DNA from: a virus
Direction: 5' to 3' (one strand)
Virus record (IMG/VR): IMGVR_UViG_3300033144_005674
Coordinates: 1-20,898 of that record
DNA length: 20,898 nucleotides
Below, one piece after another: positions 14,491 through 20,898 of the stretch. The translations under genes were made by a program, and so were the position numbers. Positions within the stretch are counted from its first letter, which is position 1, and each line of letters begins with the position of its first letter. The notes under the pieces are model-generated. The model made no database searches and had not been told where the DNA came from. It saw only the letters and a program-made list of their open reading frames with translations.

Positions 14491-15405
14491 TTACGATCCC
14501 GCCTCATATTCAATGTTATAAACTGAGCTTCTAGGGTCCAATTCAACCATGTCAAAGTGCTGCGAAACTAATATATTTTCTATATAAATAGGAGTAAAAT
14601 CAACAACTTGGAACCTCTGACCAGTCAATTCCCTAATAACAACATCGTGCTCTACTATAGCTGGACTATATGGTGGTGGAACCGTCCAAAAATCTCCACG
14701 GGTTTCCCTTAGCAAACCACCTTCTGTAATTGTAAAGTCAGATGTGATCCCTGGAAATGCTAATAAAAATGAATTTGGTGCGCTCTTTTTGCGTATCTTT
14801 GGAAACGGATTCATCCATTGATCAAAGCCAAATAAGCTACGTTGGTAACCCTCCTGATTGTCCCGTACTGGTTGCATTGCGTTAAAGTTCGTAAGCGGAT
14901 TGATATTACCAAACGTGAAATAAATTGTATTATCCGCAGTAAATGGTGGTGTATTAAATATAACATAAACTGCGTCAGTTATAGCATCACCGTTACTGTC
15001 TATTTCATCTTGAAAGATATCACACGCGTATTCTTGTCTATCTGGAATAAACGTATACTTATCTGCAGCAGCTTCCCATACGTCAGTACCGCCTGAAGCT
15101 TGCACAGTTACTGTCATTGTACCAACATCAGGATATGTCGAGACTGCATCCGTAGATGCAGACCACATACAGTACCTAAGCGCTCCTGTATCAGGATCTA
15201 TACTATACGAATGTGAGCTAGCAGTTTCGGTAAGTGTGCTTACCTTCCTTGATTCTAATTGGAACGTCGTGTTTATACGCGCTAGCCTTTTCAAAAGATA
15301 GCAAGCTTCACCGCCAACTTCAAGAAGTGTGTTGTTTTGTCTGACCGCAAAACTAAGAATCTTATTAGATCTGCGTGTCTTATATGGTGGTTTCCAGTGG
15401 GGCAT
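14491..15405 (-). CDS. Phage virion structural protein, neck/connector candidate
   Basis: I do not recognise the exact family of this 304-residue protein. It has a basic N-terminus (PHWKPPYKTRRSNK), a beta-rich middle (residues 100-165, with TVTVQASGG and VYVIFNTPP), a loop rich in aromatic and proline residues (FGFDQWMNPFPKIRKK) and a C-terminal part with HDVVIRELTGQRFQVVDFTP and a strand ENILVSQHFDMVEL. Its position two genes before the sheath suggests a neck, connector or head-tail joining function. The start at 15405 follows TAGGATGTAA. No membrane segment or enzyme motif is visible. Confidence 0.6.
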   Translation of the reverse strand: MPHWKPPYKTRRSNKILSFAVRQNNTLLEVGGEACYLLKRLARINTTFQLESRKVSTLTETASSHSYSIDPDTGALRYCMWSASTDAVSTYPDVGTMTVTVQASGGTDVWEAAADKYTFIPDRQEYACDIFQDEIDSNGDAITDAVYVIFNTPPFTADNTIYFTFGNINPLTNFNAMQPVRDNQEGYQRSLFGFDQWMNPFPKIRKKSAPNSFLLAFPGITSDFTITEGGLLRETRGDFWTVPPPYSPAIVEHDVVIRELTGQRFQVVDFTPIYIENILVSQHFDMVELDPRSSVYNIEYEAGS

Positions 15406-15412
15406 TTACATC

Positions 15413-15712
15413 CTATTTGAATGGAACATCTATCTTAAACTTTACAGAGTCACCTCTGCCAGTCCATGCAGGTAATACTACGTATGATTGCAATGTATAA
15501 AACCCAGGTTCATCCCAATCATCTACTTTAATAATATATTTCAACTTAGTAAATTCACCCTGCGCATTCGGTGGTCCTAATGTGGCAGTCCAGGTAACTT
15601 CTTTTCCAGAAGGTTTCTTTACAAGCAGTTGCATAGTCGTTGCGGTGTCTACAAGACTGCCTGTATCAACCAGGACTTCAGTGCCTTTATCCCCTACATA
15701 ATATTTGCTCAT
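15413..15712 (-). CDS. Small Ig-like/BppU-N-terminal-like structural protein
   Basis: The 99-residue protein is all-beta by pattern: YVGDKGTEVLVDTGSLVDTA, a strand with MQLLVKKPSGKEVTW, a charged turn, then WDEPGFYTLQSYVVLPAW and FKIDVPF. The D-T-G and KKPSG-x-x-W spacing, then PG-x-Y, resembles N-terminal domains of BppU-type phage baseplate/adhesin proteins and similar Ig-like modules. It stands alone rather than as part of a larger protein. A weak GGAG lies 10 bases before its ATG at 15712. Confidence 0.6.
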   Translation of the reverse strand: MSKYYVGDKGTEVLVDTGSLVDTATTMQLLVKKPSGKEVTWTATLGPPNAQGEFTKLKYIIKVDDWDEPGFYTLQSYVVLPAWTGRGDSVKFKIDVPFK

Positions 15713-15715
15713 CGC

Positions 15716-15901
15716 TTAGTCGCTCCTAAGCTCTAACTTCAAGGTAGACTCAATTGGAAAATCTGTATCAATATCAGACACTAACGTTATGCTATCATCA
15801 AATACAGACTGGTCTTCTACCTCCATGGTGTGGTCCAATACAGACTCTAATTCTATCTGAAGACCTATTGTAGAAGTTAACTGGAGTATGTCTTTTTCCA
15901 T
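15716..15901 (-). CDS. Small phage protein of unknown function (61 residues)
   Basis: This 61-residue acidic protein consists of alternating hydrophobic and acidic residues (LQIELESVLDHTMEVEDQSV and so on), probably beta strands. It starts at ATG 15901 with a weak GGAT upstream, inside the last 25 bases of the preceding 52-codon gene in another frame, and its stop is followed by the 99-residue protein gene after 3 bases. The tight packing supports a real coding gene; the function is unknown. Confidence 0.5.
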   Translation of the reverse strand: MEKDILQLTSTIGLQIELESVLDHTMEVEDQSVFDDSITLVSDIDTDFPIESTLKLELRSD

Positions 15902-16035
15902 TTCGAATCCAATCTGAGTACTTTACTGATTTTAGAATATAGTCTGAGCACTTCTCGATATACAGGGCCAAACACGAAAGAACCAAAGCCTTTCGTCAGT
16001 ACATTAGTTCCCATACCTTTTATAATTACACTCAT
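15877..16035 (-). CDS. Very small basic phage protein (52 residues), overlapping both neighbours
   Basis: The frame from ATG 16035 reads MSVIIKGMGTNVLTKGFGSF and continues to a TAA at 15877-15879. It is basic and glycine-rich, with a C-terminal SKWKKTYSS tail. Its ATG overlaps the stop of the upstream 505-residue protein gene as ATGA (16032-16035), a classic translational-coupling overlap, and its end overlaps the next small gene by 25 bases. Without it, 130 bases would be non-coding in an operon with almost no gaps. It is inferred real from coupling and gap filling; the function is unknown. Confidence 0.6.
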   Translation of the reverse strand: MSVIIKGMGTNVLTKGFGSFVFGPVYREVLRLYSKISKVLRLDSKWKKTYSS

Positions 16036-17549
16036 GTTACTCTAGTCCTCTTTACAATTTTTGTTGGATCATACGTTCTAGCACCGTTTTCATCAAACGT
16101 AGCAAATGTAGCTATAAGGGTAGTATTATCTTCCCTATAAATCTTCCAGGTACCACCATCTTCATCCGTAAGTTCCCAACGCCCCTCTTCTATAGCCTTC
16201 AAAAATGCTATAACTTCACCAAACGTACCAGCTGTTACATGGTTAGCCTGTACTGCATCCCATACAGCATTTTCTACATTGTTTATAAAGGTAGTTGTAT
16301 CCAGATTGTTACCAATAATATTTCCGGCTGATCCTATCTGATATGTTCCCGGTAGCTGCTCACCCCAGAACGACTGTATTAATCCAGAAACACCGATAGT
16401 AGCTGATTGCCAACTACCAGCACCGTGGTTTAGAGTAAGTTCATTATCAATCTGTGCAGGGGTTGATCCCTCCCAGGAGCCAGCACCATGAGTTGCAGAC
16501 AGTTCTGTATCAACTTCTGTAGGAACTTCATCTATTGCAGTCATTGTAGTATTGTCTGTAACTATACATCCAACACCAGTGTTGTCCGTAACTACTGCTG
16601 TACCATTAATATTAACCGTTCCACCGCCATTAGTGTTATCAAGCTCTACCGTACCACTATCCATCGATAGCTCAACTGTAGAACCTGCGTTTCCGGTTAT
16701 CCTTAGATCGCCAGAAAAATGTCGGCATTCAAGAAAGCCACCAGAAACATCAAAAGTAACAGGTACAAAACCCCCATTCTGACAGTCATAGAATTGTACA
16801 GCCGTAGTAATTGAAATAGTACTAGTTAGCACACAGCGAAACCCGCCACCCTGCGCATTTGAAATACCAACTAGCACACATTCAATAAAAGTTTGATCGT
16901 TACCACTGGTATTCCCCGATACTTGCATTCGAATAAAGATGCAATCTTGAACATTTTGTCCATTCACATTTATTATAGAATCAAGCAGTGAAGACCACGC
17001 TTCAAATATCCACCCTACGTGTGGAGACTGAAGTATAATCGCACCTTTCACCTTGTATTTTCTGAGGTTTCTTGCAGCAGCAATTAGAACTGCGTCTGCA
17101 AGGTTATCTACAGGATTCCAGGGCGCACCAATATCCCCAGTAATGCCAGCAACCCCACTTGATCTATCAATCCAAACAGCATCTTGGAATCCAGCAGTGA
17201 TTACATCATCTACAATACTATCAAAATCTTCATCATAAACTTGTAAGGAAGTACTAAACGCATCTCTAACGTTTGGAAAACCGGATGGGCCAGCAAATGT
17301 ATCAACTTCTACAGAAACTGTATACTCACCGTTACCATTAGCCACAAAAAATGCCGATAGAATATCAAAATAGTATATGCCAGTTTTCTGCGCGGATTCT
17401 GAAACGGATGGGGAGTTGTTCGCAGCATCTGCAGGGTCTACTATTGTTACAGTAAAATCTCCAGCAACTAATCCAGTCCTTAATGCCCCTGTATCATCAA
17501 CTACACGAAACCAGCCACGATAGCCAGTAGATTGCTTAGTGAACCACAT
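16032..17549 (-). CDS. Beta-helix-like virion protein with HGAGSW repeats
   Basis: The 505-residue protein opens with an Ig/BppU-like domain (residues 1-108, strands YRGWFRVVDDTG, FTVTIVDPAD, EYTVSVEV). A segment GAPWNPVDNLADAVLIAAAR (about 141-160) is typical of the start of parallel beta-helix domains in phage appendages, and the next 180 residues are Gly/Thr/Val-rich with many short strands (residues 160-345). Two repeats containing HGAGSW are separated by 21 residues (354-359 and 375-380). The C-terminus (EEGRWELTDEDGGTWKIYRE and after) is a beta hairpin often seen at the end of phage structural proteins. The start at 17549 overlaps the preceding stop as TAATG. A tail- or capsid-side appendage or decoration role is inferred. 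Confidence 0.7.
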   Translation of the reverse strand: MWFTKQSTGYRGWFRVVDDTGALRTGLVAGDFTVTIVDPADAANNSPSVSESAQKTGIYYFDILSAFFVANGNGEYTVSVEVDTFAGPSGFPNVRDAFSTSLQVYDEDFDSIVDDVITAGFQDAVWIDRSSGVAGITGDIGAPWNPVDNLADAVLIAAARNLRKYKVKGAIILQSPHVGWIFEAWSSLLDSIINVNGQNVQDCIFIRMQVSGNTSGNDQTFIECVLVGISNAQGGGFRCVLTSTISITTAVQFYDCQNGGFVPVTFDVSGGFLECRHFSGDLRITGNAGSTVELSMDSGTVELDNTNGGGTVNINGTAVVTDNTGVGCIVTDNTTMTAIDEVPTEVDTELSATHGAGSWEGSTPAQIDNELTLNHGAGSWQSATIGVSGLIQSFWGEQLPGTYQIGSAGNIIGNNLDTTTFINNVENAVWDAVQANHVTAGTFGEVIAFLKAIEEGRWELTDEDGGTWKIYREDNTTLIATFATFDENGARTYDPTKIVKRTRVT

Positions 17550-18322
17550 TAGTCTATACTTCCGTATTTCTCATTATGTTGATTTAATATTACAAATACA
17601 TCTAGGGCAGCAGGAACAAATGGTAACGCGTCTGTAACGTAAAAGGCCCCCTGTGCGTTAACGTATAAATCTATTTTTCTAACTACACTACCAGCAACAC
17701 CAATAACCATAATGTACATGCCATTATAAAAATCATTAGGTTTAGTCGAGGTTGTATTTATTTTTGTAGTAGTACTACCAGCGCCAACTGTACCTGTTGC
17801 AACTATCTGTGCGGAATGCAATTCACCTACTTGATTAGCAGTTTGGGTAACCAAATACCCCATAGTTCCTGGAAAAAGATGCTCTGCAGATTGTGCATTC
17901 CAAATGTCATCAGCGCTAGCACCGCCGCCAGAGGCGCTTATAACTGTTGTAACCGCGTTAACAGTAGTGTTCAATCTAACCATTACGTTATAGGCACCAA
18001 TTGTTGGAATGAATGGATTATCTTCGCCACCTTCAACGAAAAGATTTCCATTTATAATCATTTGATGAGTCTGTTCATATGGCCGAATACGCCAACCATT
18101 TATTAAAAAGAAGTAAGGAGAGATATATTGATCTGATGATATAGGATCACCAGCAACAGTTTGGACAGCTTCCAAATATTTTATGTTATCACTAGCTATT
18201 ACCCACTCTTTCCAATCAGAATAAAAATCTACTTCAGCGTCAAGCTCAACTGTGCCTGAAGCTGTTGGCATATACGTAATGGTAATAACCTTTGTGCTTC
18301 CATCGAACGCAACCTTAGCCAT
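17549..18322 (-). CDS. Conserved phage virion structural protein
   Basis: The 257-residue protein has a pattern found widely in phage structural modules: VDFYSDWKEWVIASDNIKYL (residues 32-51), then YFFLINGWRIRPYE (69-82) and a GNLFVEGG turn, followed by an NPFIPTIGAYNVMVRLNTTV strand pair and a glycine-rich ISASGGGASADD linker. The C-terminal half (residues 140-257) is beta-rich with VRKIDLYVNAQGAFYVTDAL. It is translated upstream of, and coupled to, the beta-helix-like protein by the TAATG overlap. I recognise the family as a phage structural protein of uncertain location in the virion. The start at 18322 follows CGAGGTAG. Confidence 0.7.
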   Translation of the reverse strand: MAKVAFDGSTKVITITYMPTASGTVELDAEVDFYSDWKEWVIASDNIKYLEAVQTVAGDPISSDQYISPYFFLINGWRIRPYEQTHQMIINGNLFVEGGEDNPFIPTIGAYNVMVRLNTTVNAVTTVISASGGGASADDIWNAQSAEHLFPGTMGYLVTQTANQVGELHSAQIVATGTVGAGSTTTKINTTSTKPNDFYNGMYIMVIGVAGSVVRKIDLYVNAQGAFYVTDALPFVPAALDVFVILNQHNEKYGSID

Positions 18323-18350
18323 AAGCTACCTCGGCTTGGCTTTCCATACA

Positions 18351-19121
18351 TTAATCTTGTCCTGTAAATATTCTGTTAACATCGTCATCCATAAGCTTCC
18401 GTTCCGCACTACGTTTTGCACGGCCTTCAGCTTCAACACGCGCCGTCTCCGGGATTTTTCCGTTCTTATATTGGTCTTTCATAATTTGCAGCTGTAATGC
18501 AATCTCGGCATCTAGAATTTCTTGATGCCGTAAATCTTTAACTCCATTCCAGTCTTTTTTGTGCAGTACCTCCAAAGGCTTTTTAGGATTAACATCCCAG
18601 CTATGTGTAAAATCCTGAATGGCTTCACCTCGTCTAAGTTGTTTACGTATAATATCCCAAATCATGTTAACTAAATAAAGATTCTTCGGCTCAATACGCT
18701 GATCGCGAAGCCTAAACAGTGAATTACGTACTTTATATCTCGTAAGAGTACCGCTTTCTGTAACAGCTAGTTGAATTTCGTCAACGTGCTGGGCTTCAGT
18801 CAGTGTACTCTTACCGAAGTCTACGACTTCTGAAGGTCGTTCAATCGGCATCTTTCGTATAGTAGCCAACGCTTTAGGTAATTTTCCTCCCTTATCTTCG
18901 CGCCAAGTGGAACTATAACCTTTTACTCCTTTAACATAGTAATAGCGTTTGGTGATTGGTTCAGGAGATCGTTCCCATAGAACCCATTCTCCTGGTTTAG
19001 AACTGACTCCACTAGTCTTCATTGCAGCAAAAAAACTCTTTGTGGATTCTACAACCAACTCAGTCCCATTCTCGAAAAATAACTTATGGGTGTACCGTTT
19101 CGTTTTCGTATTCGTAGACAT
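18351..19121 (-). CDS. Basic phage protein of unknown function
   Basis: I do not recognise this 256-residue protein. The N-terminal half has beta strands (KLFFENGTELVVE, EWVLWERSPE, YYYVKGVKGYSSTWRED), the rest is helical and strongly charged (KNLYLVNMIWDIIRKQLRRG and a basic C-terminus with GRAKRSAERKLMDDD). It is net basic, which may point to nucleic-acid or capsid-interior contact. It lies between a large structural gene and the conserved structural protein gene. The start at 19121 is supported by TAGGGGTAA upstream. No enzyme motif is visible. Confidence 0.6.
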   Translation of the reverse strand: MSTNTKTKRYTHKLFFENGTELVVESTKSFFAAMKTSGVSSKPGEWVLWERSPEPITKRYYYVKGVKGYSSTWREDKGGKLPKALATIRKMPIERPSEVVDFGKSTLTEAQHVDEIQLAVTESGTLTRYKVRNSLFRLRDQRIEPKNLYLVNMIWDIIRKQLRRGEAIQDFTHSWDVNPKKPLEVLHKKDWNGVKDLRHQEILDAEIALQLQIMKDQYKNGKIPETARVEAEGRAKRSAERKLMDDDVNRIFTGQD

Positions 19122-19142
19122 TACATGTTACCCCTAGTCAGA

Positions 19143-20898
19143 TTATGGGTTCGAGTAATTTCGTTCAAGGGCAGACACTAGTGAGAATGTCAATCCTTTC
19201 GCACGGGTAATAGTACCATCGAAACGCACGTACTGTGCAGTATCTAATCCAATTGCAACTATAACAATTGGCGCGTTTGTTGCCTTCGATCCAACTCCAC
19301 GTTGTTCATTTCCATCATAGTCATAAGTAAAACTAACTGATGGCGCTCCACCAACAAGCCCTGCAATTGCTACAGGAATCGTAGACGCGTCATTTACCGT
19401 AATCGCATCTTTGGTTCCAAAATCACGACCTAAATCATCTCCGGGAGGATTGTCATCCAAGAAGAACATACGATAGATTGCGTCACCATCACTTTGTAGA
19501 TATGTATTGAAGTTAATCGTACCTGAAACTACATACGCGAATAGACGTGCCTCACCAGTTGCATCATAGTACGTAACGTTATTTGTGTCATCTGGGTCGA
19601 TATCATCTATGATCATGTTTGTTGTAGTACCAGTAGGAGTACTATATACATACATTTGATCTGTAATATCACCACGCGAAATGCCTGGCCCAAAATCAAT
19701 ATCAGTAGTTTGCCGTAATTGTTGCTGAGTGTACTGATAACAGTCTGCAGCAGATGCTAAGTTTCCAAACAATCTCCAGGCAAAACCGTATACAACGCTC
19801 TGAATTGTACGTTTGAATCCACGGTTGCATACAACGGCTGCAGCTAACGGACCTTCAGCCGTCAACGTGTCAGTAGCTACTAAGGTTACGGTAGTTGCAT
19901 TGTTTACTTGAGCGATTGTATAGCTACCATTGTTATTAACAGAACCAGTAACCGTTAGAATGTCACCTACAGCAACTGCGTCTATAATCCAAGAACCTGC
20001 AGATCTAACAATCGTATCTGGGTCAGCATCGCCAAAGGTCAAATTACCGTGACCAGCCAGCACCACAGATTCCCACTTGTATTGCAATGCTATCGAAGGC
20101 TCAACAATACTATAATCTATAGCACCAACGGCTGTAAACGCTTTATCAGATGTATTAATTGTAAGAGTAGTATCGTTATCTTGACTTATTACTTTGTAGA
20201 TACCACGATGGTCACTTGCTGCCTCAGTAATAATAAGCATGTCACCAGCAGCTACTACACCCGCGAAGCCACCTGCAATAGATGTAAGCGTACCAGTAGC
20301 ACCGCCGCCTATAGTAGCGAGAGTACCATCGTCAGCTATAGGATCAATCAACCAACGCGTATAAACATCAAAGTTTAGCCCTGCTTCTCCAGTAAATGTT
20401 CCATCTGCGATAGCTACAGTAAGCTGCAGCTCAGTATCAACTGATAGAATCTGATAATATGCCTGGTCAACACCTGAAGTCAGCCGTAGGGCATCTCCAA
20501 CCTGTACTTTACTTGTTATAAATTGTGCAGTAGCAGATGTAAACACGCCAGTAGCTGCGGTTGTTACGCCATCATTTTTAGCACCAGCTAATGCGCGTAC
20601 AGCAGATGTAGTAAATGGAGTTTGCGAAACAATGTCACCATCATCATCGGCAATAACCGCATCTGTAGCATGAGAAAGTGGGAACGAATAAACTTTATAT
20701 GTAAGTGCCGAAATACCCTGTTCAGTCAGCAGATCATACTGTGCATACGTCTTGCCCTTTTTCCGCAAGAACGCTTTGAAATAGTCTCTACGATCATCAG
20801 CAAGTTCCCACACAAAAACTGCTTCATTCAGTCCACCAGTAAATGCAAAATCAGTCGGATTAGTTGTTGTATTTATTTGCTGATAATATGCCTGGGCG
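19143..20898 (-). CDS. Large modular beta-rich virion structural protein (partial, cut by right edge)
   Basis: The frame is open to the right edge, so the true N-terminus is missing; at least 584 residues remain. A GTG at 20813 is not the start, because coding continues upstream (TNPTDFAFTGGLNEAVFVW). Segments such as RDYFKAFLRKKGKTYAQYDL and ISALTKVYSFPLSHATDA-like spacing belong to a widespread phage structural protein. Three modules share a V/A-G-D-x-L core (GTG-numbered residues 105, 189, 282), the first with RLTSGVDQAYYQILSVD, the others with D-x-G-x-Y turns, indicating repeated beta domains. A 16-base direct repeat encodes QAYYQ in the first module and again just before the right edge, so another module probably lies beyond it. 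The C-terminal part is beta-rich too. Role in the virion shell or appendages is unknown. Confidence 0.75.
   Translation of the reverse strand, partial: AQAYYQQINTTTNPTDFAFTGGLNEAVFVWELADDRRDYFKAFLRKKGKTYAQYDLLTEQGISALTYKVYSFPLSHATDAVIADDDGDIVSQTPFTTSAVRALAGAKNDGVTTAATGVFTSATAQFITSKVQVGDALRLTSGVDQAYYQILSVDTELQLTVAIADGTFTGEAGLNFDVYTRWLIDPIADDGTLATIGGGATGTLTSIAGGFAGVVAAGDMLIITEAASDHRGIYKVISQDNDTTLTINTSDKAFTAVGAIDYSIVEPSIALQYKWESVVLAGHGNLTFGDADPDTIVRSAGSWIIDAVAVGDILTVTGSVNNNGSYTIAQVNNATTVTLVATDTLTAEGPLAAAVVCNRGFKRTIQSVVYGFAWRLFGNLASAADCYQYTQQQLRQTTDIDFGPGISRGDITDQMYVYSTPTGTTTNMIIDDIDPDDTNNVTYYDATGEARLFAYVVSGTINFNTYLQSDGDAIYRMFFLDDNPPGDDLGRDFGTKDAITVNDASTIPVAIAGLVGGAPSVSFTYDYDGNEQRGVGSKATNAPIVIVAIGLDTAQYVRFDGTITRAKGLTFSLVSALERNYSNP
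20451..20466. repeat. 16-base direct repeat, copy 1 (encodes AYYQ)
   Basis: CTGATAATATGCCTGG occurs here and again at 20880-20895, both in the same reading frame of the partial structural protein. It marks the repeated module boundary QAYYQ. Confidence 0.8.
20880..20895. repeat. 16-base direct repeat, copy 2 (encodes AYYQ)
   Basis: Identical to 20451-20466 and in phase with the same gene, 429 bases apart (143 codons). It lies close to the right edge and suggests a further upstream module. Confidence 0.8.

Noticed and set aside
15798-15986. A 62-codon minus-strand frame overlapping the two small genes
   Set aside because: It conflicts with two frames that are coupled to neighbours by ATGA and short gaps, has no ribosome binding site, and its translated sequence has no structural pattern.
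20813-20898. GTG at 20813 as the true start of the large structural protein
   Set aside because: The same frame is open and codes sensibly (FAFTGGLNEAV) up to the window edge, and no ribosome binding site precedes the GTG, so the gene is cut by the edge.

Overview
This window is an AT-rich segment from the structural (virion) module of a tailed bacteriophage or prophage with a contractile tail (myovirus morphology). The basis is a tail sheath, tail tube, tail assembly chaperone pair, tape measure, LysM-type/hub/spike baseplate genes, a gp25-like wedge protein and a baseplate J (gp47-like) protein in classical order. All but one of the genes lie on the minus strand, so the module reads from the right edge to the left edge. 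Gene spacing is very tight, with many starts preceded by purine-rich ribosome binding sites and several TAATG or ATGA overlaps. Nothing in the window identifies the host; I see no tRNA, integrase, transposase or CRISPR array. The standard genetic code fits every gene.

Right part (20898 to about 13850, read leftwards): a large beta-rich structural protein cut by the right edge, a basic protein of unknown role, a conserved phage structural protein, a beta-helix-like protein with paired HGAGSW repeats, three very small genes (one of only 52 codons), a larger neck/connector candidate and a tail-terminator-like protein. These probably form head-tail connection, decoration or tail-side appendages.

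Middle part (13775 to 8442): tail sheath, tail tube, two tail assembly chaperone reading frames joined by a textbook -1 slippery heptamer (A AAA AAC at 11352-11346), then the tape measure protein of 809 residues.

Left part (8419 to 1): a tail/baseplate protein, the baseplate hub, a spike-like protein whose reading frame is split by an apparent +1 shift, an Ala/Pro-rich protein, then the only plus-strand gene: a complete DHH-DHHA1 phosphoesterase with its own promoter and strong ribosome binding site. It is inserted inside the baseplate block and overlaps its convergent neighbour by 4 bases. Beyond it lie a small unknown protein, a gp25-like wedge protein carrying an inserted fibronectin-III-like domain, the baseplate J protein and the start of a G8-like receptor-binding/fibre protein that runs off the left edge.

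The most interesting items are the inverted DHH phosphoesterase cargo gene, the -1 frameshift site joining the chaperones, and the +1 split of the spike gene, where the well-placed start and ribosome binding site lie in a different frame from the body of the protein.
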